Assembly: GCF_051262515.1 (NCBI RefSeq)
Contig: NZ_JBIMER010000005.1
Span: 131,714 to 195,713, forward strand
Direction of reading: 5' to 3'
Origin: Arthrobacter_N sp051262515
GTDB taxonomy: Bacteria > Actinomycetota > Actinomycetes > Actinomycetales > Micrococcaceae
DNA: 64,000 nt
In this document: positions 1 through 8,224 of the stretch, in pieces
How positions within the stretch are numbered: the stretch's first letter is position 1
Layout: every line of letters starts with the position of its first letter
Program-made: the position numbers and the translations under genes
The notes under the pieces: generated by a model
The model's input: the letters and a program-made list of their open reading frames with translations, nothing else
Database searches by the model: none
What the model was told of the DNA's origin: nothing

Positions 1-768
1 ACGTCGTTGTCCGCCCGGACACCGGGCGCCGGTTGGGACCCCTGGGACGTGTATCGGCGCCTGCGCCTGCGCAACCCGGCGCCGTTCGCCAACTACGTCC
101 GGTTCGGCCGCACCGCCGTCGCCGGAACGTCCCCGGAGCGCTTCCTGCGCGTGGGCGCCGACGGGTTCATGCGGGCCGAGCCGATCAAGGGGACCCGGCG
201 ACGCTCCGCGGACCCCGTCGAGGACCGGCGCCTGCAAGAGGACCTCGCGACCTCGCCCAAGGACCGCGCCGAGAACGTGATGATCGTCGACCTGCTGCGC
301 AACGACCTGGTGCGGTCCGCGGACCCGTCGACGCTCTCGGTGCCGCGCTTGTGCGAGGTGGAATCCTACGCCACCGTCCACCAGCTCGTGTCCACGATCG
401 ACGCCCGTCTGCGCCCGGACGCCTCCCGCGCCGAGGCCGTGGCCGCGGCCTTCCCTCCGGGTTCGATGACGGGCGCCCCGAAGATCTCCACGATGGCCAT
501 CCTGGACCGGTTGGAGGACGGGCGGGCGCGCGGGGTGTACTCCGGCGCGGTCGGCTACTTCTCCCACACGGGCGCCGCGGACCTCTCGGTGGTCATCCGG
601 ACGCTGACCATGGAGCGGTGCCCGGGGCCCTCCGGAGGGTGGCGCCTGGCCCTGGGCGTGGGCGGCGCCGTCACGGCCGATTCCGTTCCGGCGGAGGAGT
701 GGGACGAGGTCGTCGCCAAGGCCCACGGGGTCCTCAGCGCCTTGGGATCGACGTTCCCGGATCCGTAG
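1..768 (+). CDS. pabB: Aminodeoxychorismate synthase component I, C-terminal part (partial)
   Basis: The 5' end lies outside the window and 255 codons remain. They form the chorismate-binding catalytic domain: an EPIKGTRRR segment near residue 58, an ENVMIVDLLRNDL block, the PPGSMTGAPK motif and a YSGAVGYF segment, as in PabB, TrpE and salicylate/isochorismate synthases. PabB converts chorismate and ammonia to 4-amino-4-deoxychorismate for folate synthesis. PabB is preferred over TrpE because a PabC-like lyase gene lies just downstream at 2366, separated only by the oppositely oriented cardiolipin synthase gene. Whether a PabA amidotransferase domain is fused at the N-terminus cannot be seen. 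Confidence 0.85.
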   Translation, partial: TSLSARTPGAGWDPWDVYRRLRLRNPAPFANYVRFGRTAVAGTSPERFLRVGADGFMRAEPIKGTRRRSADPVEDRRLQEDLATSPKDRAENVMIVDLLRNDLVRSADPSTLSVPRLCEVESYATVHQLVSTIDARLRPDASRAEAVAAAFPPGSMTGAPKISTMAILDRLEDGRARGVYSGAVGYFSHTGAADLSVVIRTLTMERCPGPSGGWRLALGVGGAVTADSVPAEEWDEVVAKAHGVLSALGSTFPDP

Positions 769-808
769 GTGCGTGCCGCGGGGATTCCCTTCGGGGCCGC
801 GGTTTCGG

Positions 809-2290
809 CTACTGCAGCGTGGCGGTCAGCCGGGCCGCGTTGTCCGCCCACCGGGCCAGCGGCGGACGCGCTTCCCATTCCTCGAGCGTGAGCAGCCTGG
901 ACGCGGCGCGGTAGACGTCCTGGACCTGCGTCACTTCGGCGACGGCCTCGGCGCCGATCAGCATCACGGAGACCTCCAGGTTCAGGGAGAACGAGCGCAT
1001 GTCCATGTTCGACGAACCGAAGACGGCGACCTCGTCGTCGACGGTGAAGCACTTCGAATGCAGGACCATCGGCGCCGGGTAGCGGTAGATCTTCACGCCG
1101 GCGGACAGGAGTTGCTTGTAGTAGGACTGCTGGGCGTGGTGCACCAGCATCTGGTCCCCCGTTTCGGAGACGAACAGCTCGACGTCGACCCCGCGTTGCG
1201 CCGCCGTCGTCACGGCGTAGAGCAGCGAATCGTCCGGGACGAAGTACGGGCTGGTGATGGTCAGCTTCTCGGTCGCCGAGTAGATCAGCGTGGTGAAGAG
1301 CCGCAGGTTGTTCTCCAGCTTGAACCCGGGCCCGCTGGGGACAATCTGGCCCGTGATCGATCCGCGCGGCACTTCGGGAACGACCCGGGTGAGGTCCTCC
1401 ATCAGGTTCTCGTCGGTCTCCTGCGACCAGTCGGTGGCGAACACCACGTCCAGGCCGGTCACCAGGGGGCCGCGGACGCGCGCCATCAGATCCACCCACT
1501 CGCGGCCGGCCGCGTGCGCGGACGCGCGCTTGTATCCGGGCTCGATCAGGTTCTGGCTGCCGGTGAACGCGACCTCCCCGTCGATGACCAGGATCTTCCG
1601 GTGGTTTCGGAGGTCGGGGCGGCGCCATCGCCTGCGCTGGAGCGAGACGGGCAACATGGCGCGCCACTCGATGCCGGCGTCGTTCAGGCGCTTCTTGAGC
1701 TTCGGGAATCCCTTGATCCGGGCGGTGCCCAGGTGGTCGAAGAGGAAGCGCACCTTCACGCCGCGGGCCGACGCCGCGTCCAGCGCGTCCAGCAGCGGAC
1801 CCGCGAACTCCGGGTCGTCGCCGACGATGTAGAACTGGACATGCACGTAGCGCTCGGCGTCGTTGACCGCGGCGGTCATCGCCTCCAGCGACGCCCGGTA
1901 GCCGGTGATGAACTCCAGCGCGTTGCCCTCCTGCATCGGGAAGGCGCCGAGGTTGCGGTTCAGCTCGACGGCGGACCTGACCCAGTCGGGGGCGTCGAAC
2001 TCGCTGTCGTCGATGTCCAGGTGCTGCGTGGCCGCCAGGACGCGGTCGTTGACGTCCTTCTGCCGCTGGATGCGTCGCTCCGACAGGCGGAAGTTGCCCA
2101 ACAGGAGGAACAGGACCAGCCCGACGACCGGCATGAAGAAGATGGTCAAAAGCCAGGCCATCGCCGTGGTCGGCCGGCGGTTTCCGGGGACGATGCCGAT
2201 CATGACCAACCGGATGCCCGCATCGATGACCCAGGCGGTCACGAGAAGCCATGCGGGAAGCGATTCCCACAATGCGAGCGCGTCGAACAC
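809..2290 (-). CDS. cls: Cardiolipin synthase (phospholipase D family)
   Basis: The 493-residue membrane enzyme joins phosphatidylglycerol molecules into cardiolipin. Two hydrophobic segments at the N-terminus anchor it. Two HxKxxxxD phospholipase D signatures are visible: HRKILVID, followed by GEVAFTGSQN, in the first half and HSKCFTVD, followed by DEVAVFGSSNMD, in the second. Length and two-domain order match bacterial Cls (about 480-510 residues). The chosen start is GTG, preceded by a GGGAGG ribosome binding site on the minus strand. It converges with pabB, leaving 40 bp between stops. Confidence 0.9.
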   Translation of the reverse strand: MFDALALWESLPAWLLVTAWVIDAGIRLVMIGIVPGNRRPTTAMAWLLTIFFMPVVGLVLFLLLGNFRLSERRIQRQKDVNDRVLAATQHLDIDDSEFDAPDWVRSAVELNRNLGAFPMQEGNALEFITGYRASLEAMTAAVNDAERYVHVQFYIVGDDPEFAGPLLDALDAASARGVKVRFLFDHLGTARIKGFPKLKKRLNDAGIEWRAMLPVSLQRRRWRRPDLRNHRKILVIDGEVAFTGSQNLIEPGYKRASAHAAGREWVDLMARVRGPLVTGLDVVFATDWSQETDENLMEDLTRVVPEVPRGSITGQIVPSGPGFKLENNLRLFTTLIYSATEKLTITSPYFVPDDSLLYAVTTAAQRGVDVELFVSETGDQMLVHHAQQSYYKQLLSAGVKIYRYPAPMVLHSKCFTVDDEVAVFGSSNMDMRSFSLNLEVSVMLIGAEAVAEVTQVQDVYRAASRLLTLEEWEARPPLARWADNAARLTATLQ

Positions 2291-2353
2291 GGAACCTCCC
2301 AGTCACGCCGAACAATGCCCTCAAGCCTAGCCGCATCCGGCGTGCGCCGGGCG

Positions 2354-2359
2354 TAGGGT
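2354..2359 (+). promoter_or_regulatory. -10 box (TAGGGT) for a leaderless pabC transcript
   Basis: TAGGGT fits TANNNT and ends 6 nt before the pabC ATG. There is no ribosome binding site between, so transcription would begin at or next to the start codon. Confidence 0.5.
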
Positions 2360-2365
2360 TTATCC

Positions 2366-3268
2366 ATGACTGTCTTGGTGTTTGTGGACCCCTCCCACCC
2401 GGCCGGCCGGGTGGCCGACGCGTCCGTTCCGCAGCTGTCCGCACTTGATCAGGGCGCCACCCGGGGCGACGGCGTGTTCGAGTCCGCGCTGTACACGGAC
2501 GGCGCGGTGCGCAAGCTGGACGCGCATCTGTCCCGCATGGTCGTTTCGGCCGCGAGCTGCGATCTGCCGTTGCCCGCCGAGGACGCCTGGCGGGCCGCGA
2601 TCGCGACGGCGGTTCAGGCCTACGAGGCCGAACGCGCAGCGGGCACCGGCGGACCGGACACCTCGGACGACGAGGCCGTGGTGAAGCTCGTCGCGACGCG
2701 CGGACCCGAGGGCGCCGGCCACGGAACCGCCTGGGTGGCCGTTTCGCCGGCCCCTGCGCTGGGACGCCGGCAGCGCTCGGAGGGCATCGCCGTCGTGCTC
2801 CTGGACCGCGGCTACGACTCCACGATCGCCGACCGCGCCCCCTGGCTGCTGATGGGCGCCAAGACGCTGTCCTACGCCGTCAACATGGCCGCCCTGCGGC
2901 ATGCCCGCAAGCAGGGCGCAGACGACGTCATCTTCGTCTCGAGCGACGGCCGCGTGCTGGAGGGCCCGACGTCGACGGTGCTCCTGGCCGTGCGCGAGGG
3001 CGGACGCAAGCGCCTGATCACCCCGATGCTGGAAACGGGAATCCTGCCCGGCACCACGCAAGGGGCCATCTTCGCCGCGGCCGAGTCGGCGGGTTGGGAG
3101 CTCGGCTACGGTCCGCTGGAGCCGCAGCACCTGATCCAGGCCGACGCCGTCTGGCTGGTTTCCAGCGTCCGGCTCCTCGCGCCGGTGAACTCGCTCGACG
3201 GCGTCGAACTCTCCCGCGACCCGGAACTGCACGCGGAACTCACAGCGATGGTCAACGCCATCCGCTAG
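2366..3268 (+). CDS. pabC: Aminodeoxychorismate lyase / class IV aminotransferase
   Basis: The 300-residue fold-type IV PLP enzyme has the expected lysine in GAKTLSYAVN (about residue 165) and the EGPTSTVLL and TGILPGTT segments that bind the cofactor phosphate. In this context it most likely converts aminodeoxychorismate to 4-aminobenzoate and pyruvate, completing the step begun by PabB upstream. A branched-chain or D-amino-acid aminotransferase is the alternative, since the family is hard to split by sequence alone. The ATG start follows a -10 box directly, suggesting a leaderless mRNA. Confidence 0.8.
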   Translation: MTVLVFVDPSHPAGRVADASVPQLSALDQGATRGDGVFESALYTDGAVRKLDAHLSRMVVSAASCDLPLPAEDAWRAAIATAVQAYEAERAAGTGGPDTSDDEAVVKLVATRGPEGAGHGTAWVAVSPAPALGRRQRSEGIAVVLLDRGYDSTIADRAPWLLMGAKTLSYAVNMAALRHARKQGADDVIFVSSDGRVLEGPTSTVLLAVREGGRKRLITPMLETGILPGTTQGAIFAAAESAGWELGYGPLEPQHLIQADAVWLVSSVRLLAPVNSLDGVELSRDPELHAELTAMVNAIR

Positions 3269-3292
3269 CCGCGCCGCCCGCGCGCCGGGCGG

Positions 3293-5767
3293 CTACGTCC
3301 AGACGAGGTTCCATTGGCCGGAGGCCACGGACGCCCAGACGGCCGCCGCGCCCAGGAGCGCACCACCGGCCACGACGCCGAGGTCCCGCCGTGCGAACAC
3401 GGATTCGCGCGCCCAGGACCTTTCGGCGCCGCCGAAGCCCTTGGCCTCCATCGTGACGGCCAGCCGCGACGCGCGGCGGATGGCCTGAACCAAGAGGCCG
3501 AAAGCCTGGCCCAGGTTCGCCAGGATGCGCTGGCCCAGCGACCCGCGCGATCCCACGCCGCGCGCGCGGCGTGCCATGCCCAGGGTCGTCCACTCCTCGA
3601 CGAGGAGTCCGAGCAGCCGCATGCCGGCCAGCGCCCCGAGGACGAATCGGTGCGGCAGCCGGGCCTTCTGCGCCAGGGCGTTCGCCAGGTCGGTCGGGTC
3701 CGTCGTGGAGAAGACGAGGACCGCCGGCACCGCGACGGCGAACGCGCGCAGCCCCGTCGCGAGACCCGCGACGAGCGACCCCTCCGTGACCGTGAACACT
3801 GCGAGGTCCAACAGCACGGCGCCCGAGTCGTTGCCCACCAGCGCGGTGCCCCATGCGCCGAACAGCCCGGCGACCAGCAGCGGCCAGGCCCGGGCGAGGA
3901 AGCGCGCTATGGTGATGCCGGCGAGCGGCAGCAGGCACAGCGTCACCAACACCACGAGTCCGGCGCTCACGAAATCCAGGGTCGCCACCAGCGGGATGGT
4001 CGCCAGCGCGACGGCGCCGAGCTTCGCCAGCGGATTGGAGCGGCCGAGGAGACTGGTCCGGCCGGACGCAGTGGGCTCCAGCAGGCCGGGCCGTCCGACG
4101 TCGGCGCCCCCCTCCGCCGCGGGCGGACCGGCGGCGAGGGTCTCCACGGCCAGCGTGCGTGCGCCGAGTGCCGCGGCGAAGTGTTCGTCGTGGGTCACGG
4201 CGACGACCGAGGCTCCCGCCTCCAGATGCTCGCGCAGCAACAGCGCGAGTTCGGTCCACGTGTTCATGTCCTGGCCGAACGTGGGTTCGTCCACGATCAA
4301 CACCGACGGCCCCGCGGCGAGCACGGTGGCGACCGAGAGCCGGCGTTTTTCGCCGCCGGACAGGGTGAAGGGGTTCGCGTCGGCCAGGTGCCGCAGCCCG
4401 AGGCGGTCCAACAAGCCATCGACCCGTTCGGCGATCTGATCGTCGCCGAACAGCGGAATCCGGCTCCCCGACACCCGCGCCTGCCGCGGACCGAACGCCA
4501 GCTCCTCGCGCACCGTGGCCGCCACGAACTGGTGTTCCGGCTCCTGGAAGACGGTGCCGATGCGGCTGACCAAGTCGGCTGCCTTCCACCGGTGGGGACG
4601 CTCGGCGAGGACGGTGGAGTTGGCCCTCGCCGAACCCTCCGGCGGGTCGCCGGGCGAGGTGAGCGCCGGCGTCGCGACGACGCGTCCCGAGCGTTCGGGA
4701 AGGAGTCCCGCGAGCGTCAGGGCGAGTGTGGACTTGCCGGAGCCGTTCGCTCCGGTGATGCAAAGGGCCTCCGCGGCGCCCAGTCGCAGGTCCACTCCGG
4801 CCAGTGCCACGGGGGCGCCCGCGGTCCGGGCCACGGACAGCAGCTCGGTGCGCAGCAGCATCTCCCCGGCCGGGCGCGCGCCGGCGTCGTCCGCCATCGC
4901 CGGGAGCACCGGGAGGATCGGCACGTGGCCGGGAACCCACACGCCGGCGCGGATGAGATCCTCGCGCACGGGGCCGGGGGCGAACAGTTCGGCGGGAGTG
5001 CCCTGGTGCGCCACGCCTCCCCCGGGCTCGAGGACCACCACGCGGTCCACGTGCGGTGCCCAGGCATCCAGGCGGTGCTCGACGATGACGGCCGTCGCCC
5101 CGGTGAGTTCCAGTGCCGCCACCACGGCGTCGCGGACCTCGCGGACGCCCGCGGGATCCAGGTTGGCCGTGGGCTCGTCGAGCAGCACCAGACCGGGCCG
5201 CATAGCCAGGATCCCGGCGAGCGTCAGCCGCTGCTTCTGGCCGCCGGAGAGGGAGGACGACGGATGGTCGAGCCCGACCCGCAGCCCGACGGCGTCCAGC
5301 GCCTCGGCGACCCGGGGCCAGATCTCATCGCGCGGCACGGCGAGGTTTTCGGCCCCGAACGCCACGTCGTCGCCGACGCGCGCCTGGACGACCTGCGTCT
5401 CCGGGTCCTGCTGCATCAGTCCTGCGCGGCCCGTCGACGCGTGGGCCGGGCGACCGTCGACCAGCAGTTCCCCGGCGGATGCCGTGTCCTCGTCCGCGTG
5501 GAGCACGCCGGCGAGGGCGTGGAGCAGGGTGGATTTGCCCGCGCCCGACGGCCCGGCGAGCAGGATCCGCTCCCCCGGCCGGATGTCCAGGTCGAGGCCA
5601 CGCAGGGCGTCTCGGGTGCGGTCGGCATGCCGCCAGCCCCACCCTCGGGCGCTCACCGAGGCGGGCGCGTGCCCGGCGACGGGCCGCGTGCCCGGCGCGG
5701 CGCCGTGTTCGCCACGCCGCTCCGCTCCGTGGCCGGCGGCACCGGCGTCGTGCATGTGGGTGGCCAT
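3293..5767 (-). CDS. ykoD: ECF transporter ATPase-ATPase-transmembrane (A-A-T) fusion, thiamine/HMP type
   Basis: A single 824-residue chain carries two ABC ATPases followed by an EcfT-like membrane domain. ATPase 1 has Walker A GPSGAGKST (72-80), signature LSGGQKQR (173-180) and Walker B LVLLDEPT. ATPase 2 has GANGSGKST (near 345) and LSGGEKRR. The last ~250 residues are hydrophobic and carry two EcfT coupling motifs, RRARGVG and MEAKGFG. It would power uptake through the S component YkoE encoded just upstream in the same operon (15-bp gap). The TPP riboswitch in the leader points to thiamine or its hydroxymethylpyrimidine precursor. In Bacillus YkoC, YkoD and YkoE these parts are separate proteins. 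Confidence 0.88.
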   Translation of the reverse strand: MATHMHDAGAAGHGAERRGEHGAAPGTRPVAGHAPASVSARGWGWRHADRTRDALRGLDLDIRPGERILLAGPSGAGKSTLLHALAGVLHADEDTASAGELLVDGRPAHASTGRAGLMQQDPETQVVQARVGDDVAFGAENLAVPRDEIWPRVAEALDAVGLRVGLDHPSSSLSGGQKQRLTLAGILAMRPGLVLLDEPTANLDPAGVREVRDAVVAALELTGATAVIVEHRLDAWAPHVDRVVVLEPGGGVAHQGTPAELFAPGPVREDLIRAGVWVPGHVPILPVLPAMADDAGARPAGEMLLRTELLSVARTAGAPVALAGVDLRLGAAEALCITGANGSGKSTLALTLAGLLPERSGRVVATPALTSPGDPPEGSARANSTVLAERPHRWKAADLVSRIGTVFQEPEHQFVAATVREELAFGPRQARVSGSRIPLFGDDQIAERVDGLLDRLGLRHLADANPFTLSGGEKRRLSVATVLAAGPSVLIVDEPTFGQDMNTWTELALLLREHLEAGASVVAVTHDEHFAAALGARTLAVETLAAGPPAAEGGADVGRPGLLEPTASGRTSLLGRSNPLAKLGAVALATIPLVATLDFVSAGLVVLVTLCLLPLAGITIARFLARAWPLLVAGLFGAWGTALVGNDSGAVLLDLAVFTVTEGSLVAGLATGLRAFAVAVPAVLVFSTTDPTDLANALAQKARLPHRFVLGALAGMRLLGLLVEEWTTLGMARRARGVGSRGSLGQRILANLGQAFGLLVQAIRRASRLAVTMEAKGFGGAERSWARESVFARRDLGVVAGGALLGAAAVWASVASGQWNLVWT

Positions 5768-5782
5768 GAGGGGACCTACCGG

Positions 5783-6400
5783 CTAGCCCCGGGCCGGTTC
5801 CTGTCCGGCCTTGCGGGAGGCGAGGGCGGACAGCGCACCGGTGCGGGCGAGTGCCCGGGTGGCCAGCCAGGACAACAGCCCGGCGATGACGATGCCGGAG
5901 ACGGTCATGCAGCCCACGTAGACGAGCTTCATGGCGGCGGTGTATTCGGGGAACCAGTTGAAGACGAACGCGTCGTTGATTCCGCCGAAGAGGCCCGCCG
6001 CGGCGCCGGCGAGGAGCGCGGTCACCAGGCCCCAGCGCCGGTAGAGGAACGCGGCGAACACGAGTTCGGCGCCGAGGCCCTGGACAAGCCCGGACACCAG
6101 CACGGTCCAGCCGTATTCGGAGCCGAGGAACGCGGACACGACGGCGGCGACGGTCTCGCAGAACAGGGCCGCGCCCGGCTTGCGGATGATCAGCGCGCCC
6201 AGCACGGCCGGGAAGAGCCAGAATCCGGCCACGAGCGCCGAGGACGGCGGGAAGGCGACGAAGAGGAAGTCCAGCGCGTGGTGGATGGTGTTCCAGCCGA
6301 AGAAGATGACGCCGGAGGCGACGGCGATCACGGCCGCGACGACGATGTCGACGACGCGCCACGAGGCGCGCGCGTTGCGGGGGTTCTGCAGGGTGGTCAT
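5783..6400 (-). CDS. ykoE: ECF transporter substrate-binding (S) component, YkoE family
   Basis: The 205-residue protein has about five to six hydrophobic membrane segments and the YkoE pattern (FFGWNTIHHALDF early, then the GGINDAFVFNWFPEY stretch). It is the substrate-specificity subunit that recognises thiamine or hydroxymethylpyrimidine, working with the A-A-T fusion encoded downstream. The ATG start is set by an AAGGAGG ribosome binding site at 6408-6414, which itself lies in a hairpin below a TPP riboswitch. Confidence 0.88.
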   Translation of the reverse strand: MTTLQNPRNARASWRVVDIVVAAVIAVASGVIFFGWNTIHHALDFLFVAFPPSSALVAGFWLFPAVLGALIIRKPGAALFCETVAAVVSAFLGSEYGWTVLVSGLVQGLGAELVFAAFLYRRWGLVTALLAGAAAGLFGGINDAFVFNWFPEYTAAMKLVYVGCMTVSGIVIAGLLSWLATRALARTGALSALASRKAGQEPARG

Positions 6401-6407
6401 GGTTTTT

Positions 6408-6427
6408 CCTCCTTGAGGGCAAGGAGG
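6408..6427 (-). promoter_or_regulatory. Hairpin sequestering the ykoE ribosome binding site
   Basis: On the minus strand an 8-base arm CCTCCTTG (6420-6427) can pair perfectly with CAAGGAGG (6408-6415) across the loop CCCT. The second arm contains the ribosome binding site of ykoE, 8 nt from its ATG. This is the likely expression platform of the adjacent TPP riboswitch, blocking ribosome access when ligand is bound. Confidence 0.7.
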
Positions 6428-6461
6428 GGAGGAAGAGTCGACGGCGCGCTCACCCTGAGAT

Positions 6462-6570
6462 CTCGACTCCCTTCGCCGGTACTAGCCGGAGCAGGTTCGA
6501 GGGTCTGCGTCGAAGCGCACTCTCAGCATCAGTTGACCGGGCCGTTGGGCACCGATCGTGACGCTCCCCT
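6462..6570 (-). ncRNA. TPP (THI-element) riboswitch
   Basis: Read on the minus strand, the element opens with GGGGAGCG, then CTGATGCTGAGAGTGCGC, then the ACCCTCGAACCTG and CCGGCTAGTACCGGCGAAGGGA blocks. These are the conserved parts of the thiamine pyrophosphate riboswitch (P3 arm, CUGAGA box, ACCC..GAACCUG and the GGGA-containing 3' arm). It lies about 60 nt upstream of ykoE, a thiamine-type ECF transporter gene, which fits. Confidence 0.93.
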
Positions 6571-6650
6571 GTCGTAGTTGTTCAGTGTCCCCAGTCTAGC
6601 CCCGCGTTATGCTGGGCAGGTAATCACGCCGAACGACGGGAGCACTGCAC

Positions 6651-6920
6651 GTGAACATTCTGCTGAAGGTGGGCGGCACCATCATTTCGCTGGTCGCGGG
6701 GCTGGCCGGCGCCAAGGTCGTGGACGCGGTCTGGACGAAAGTCACCGGCAACGAGCCGCCCAAGCCGACGAACCCCAAGACGCAGGCGGAGGCGACGCTG
6801 CGCCAGGCACTGGGCTTCGCCGTGATGTCCTCCGTGGTCGCGGCCGTGATCCAGGTGGCGACCAACCGCGGGACGCAACGCGCCATCGCGCGGTTCAACC
6901 GCACCCTCGACGAGGTCTAG
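6651..6920 (+). CDS. DUF4235 family small membrane protein
   Basis: The 89-residue protein has two hydrophobic helices (about residues 5-28 and 52-72) separated by a lysine/proline-rich loop with NPKTQAEATLRQAL. This is the layout of the DUF4235 family common in Actinobacteria; its function is unknown. The start is GTG with an upstream GGGAG, and a TATGCT -10-like box sits at 6608-6613, so this gene has a leader of about 35 nt. It converges on mrpG. Confidence 0.75.
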   Translation: MNILLKVGGTIISLVAGLAGAKVVDAVWTKVTGNEPPKPTNPKTQAEATLRQALGFAVMSSVVAAVIQVATNRGTQRAIARFNRTLDEV

Positions 6921-6927
6921 AAGGCGT

Positions 6928-7329
6928 CTAGGGGCTGCCCGGCGGGGTCTCGCGGCCGCCGGCGTTGCCGTCGGCGGCCCGGGCCACCACCTCGTCGAGG
7001 TCGTCCAGCACCAGCGTTTCCTTCTTCAGGTGCCTAGTCCGGTATCCGGATCGACCGACCATGTGTGCGCTGACTGGTGCCGTCAGCAGCTGGAGCATCC
7101 ACGCCAGGAACAGCGCGGGGGCCACGGACCACGAGCCCATCTGCAGGCCCACGGCCGTGAGCATCAGCAACAGCCCCAGCACCTGCGGCTTCGTGGCTGC
7201 GTGCATCCTGGACAGCAGGTCGGGAAAGCGGAGCATGCCGATTCCGGCGGCGAACGACATCAGCGCGCCGACGACCAGGAAGACGGCGGACACCACGTCC
7301 ACGGCGGTCCCCCACAGCGAATTGTCCAT
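6928..7329 (-). CDS. mrpG: Mrp antiporter subunit G
   Basis: The 133-residue subunit of the Mrp (Mnh) Na+/H+ antiporter has three membrane segments in the first 100 residues, with the typical FRFPD-like turn (LRFPDLLSRMHAATK) and a hydrophilic tail. It is the last gene of the operon. Its ATG overlaps the mrpF stop by one base (TAATG), which indicates translational coupling. MrpG is a small core subunit needed for assembly of the complex in the cytoplasmic membrane. Confidence 0.9.
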   Translation of the reverse strand: MDNSLWGTAVDVVSAVFLVVGALMSFAAGIGMLRFPDLLSRMHAATKPQVLGLLLMLTAVGLQMGSWSVAPALFLAWMLQLLTAPVSAHMVGRSGYRTRHLKKETLVLDDLDEVVARAADGNAGGRETPPGSP

Positions 7330-7598
7330 TAGGAGTTCCTCCGGTCCGTCACGTAGCGCGAGATCGTCACCGAGCCGATGAAGCCGATCACGCTGGCCGC
7401 CAGGACAAACGGCAGGTGGTCGATGTGGTGGTTCGCGGCCATGTCGATGCACAGGGCGGCGACGACGATGGTCAGGAGCACATCCAGGCCGATGACCCTC
7501 TCCAGGATGGAGGGGCCGCGGGCTATGCGGACGAGGGCCAGGGCCGCGGCGGCCGCGATCAGCAGTCCCGAGGCCCATACGGCGATGTCCATGATCAT
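7329..7598 (-). CDS. mrpF: Mrp antiporter subunit F
   Basis: The 89-residue subunit has three hydrophobic helices and the family segment RGPSILERVIGLDVL between helix 1 and 2. The ATG overlaps the mrpE stop in ATGA. A second ATG two codons later is possible. In Mrp complexes MrpF sits beside MrpG and MrpE in the membrane. Confidence 0.9.
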   Translation of the reverse strand: MIMDIAVWASGLLIAAAAALALVRIARGPSILERVIGLDVLLTIVVAALCIDMAANHHIDHLPFVLAASVIGFIGSVTISRYVTDRRNS

Positions 7599-8224
7599 GC
7601 TGTCCTCCCGCGCTTCGCGCCGGCCTCGGCGCCGTTCTCCGCCTCGAGCGAGGCAAGTTCCTCGCGCGTCCCCATCACGCGAATCAGCCGGGCCTCGGTG
7701 GCGCGCACCTTGCGGCGGAAGTCCTCCGCCTCCTCCCGGGTGTTCACGTCCAGGACGTGGAGATACAGGGTCGCGTTGGGACGGTCCACCTCCACGGTGA
7801 ACGATCCCGGTATCAGGGTGAGGACGTGGGAGACCGTGGTGATCATCAGGTCCTCGCGGCTGCGCAGGCCCACCCCGACGACGGCGCTGCGCACCTTGGG
7901 GCCCTTGACCAGCGCGGTGCCGAGGACCTGGAAACTCGCGACGGCGATGTCCCACACGAACCGCGCGGCGAAGAGCGCTGCGCGCCACACGTTGAACCGG
8001 CCGCTGAGCTCCACCGGCGGTAGCCGGAACGCGGACACGACGCCGAGGGAGATCAGGAACCCGAACACCAGGTTGCCGATGGCGAAGTCCCGCCAGAGCG
8101 CGCCCCAGACGAGCACCATCCACACCAGCAGCGGCAGCTCCACCATGAAGCGCGCACGCTTGCGGCGACGGGATGCGGCGCCGGGGGTGCGCATGCCCAG
8201 TGCGGACGGACGCGTGGGAGTCAC
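7595..8224 (-). CDS. mrpE: Mrp antiporter subunit E
   Basis: The 209-residue subunit has two membrane helices near the N-terminus and a soluble C-terminal domain containing the family block DRPNATLYLHVLDV. The start is GTG at 8224, which overlaps the mrpD stop codon in GTGA; a later ATG (residue 11) is the alternative. The first 25 residues are strongly basic. It is a non-catalytic subunit of the cation/proton antiporter. Confidence 0.88.
   Translation of the reverse strand: MTPTRPSALGMRTPGAASRRRKRARFMVELPLLVWMVLVWGALWRDFAIGNLVFGFLISLGVVSAFRLPPVELSGRFNVWRAALFAARFVWDIAVASFQVLGTALVKGPKVRSAVVGVGLRSREDLMITTVSHVLTLIPGSFTVEVDRPNATLYLHVLDVNTREEAEDFRRKVRATEARLIRVMGTREELASLEAENGAEAGAKRGRTA

Noticed and set aside
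772..806. Terminator between pabB and cls
   Set aside because: Only a 6-bp CCGCGG self-complementary pair with a long loop; too weak to call.
3314..6577. A 1087-codon open frame on the plus strand opposite the ECF transporter genes
   Set aside because: It is the antisense shadow of high-GC coding sequence; the product is Arg/Gly/Ala/Pro-rich without domains, and the minus strand has clear ABC motifs.
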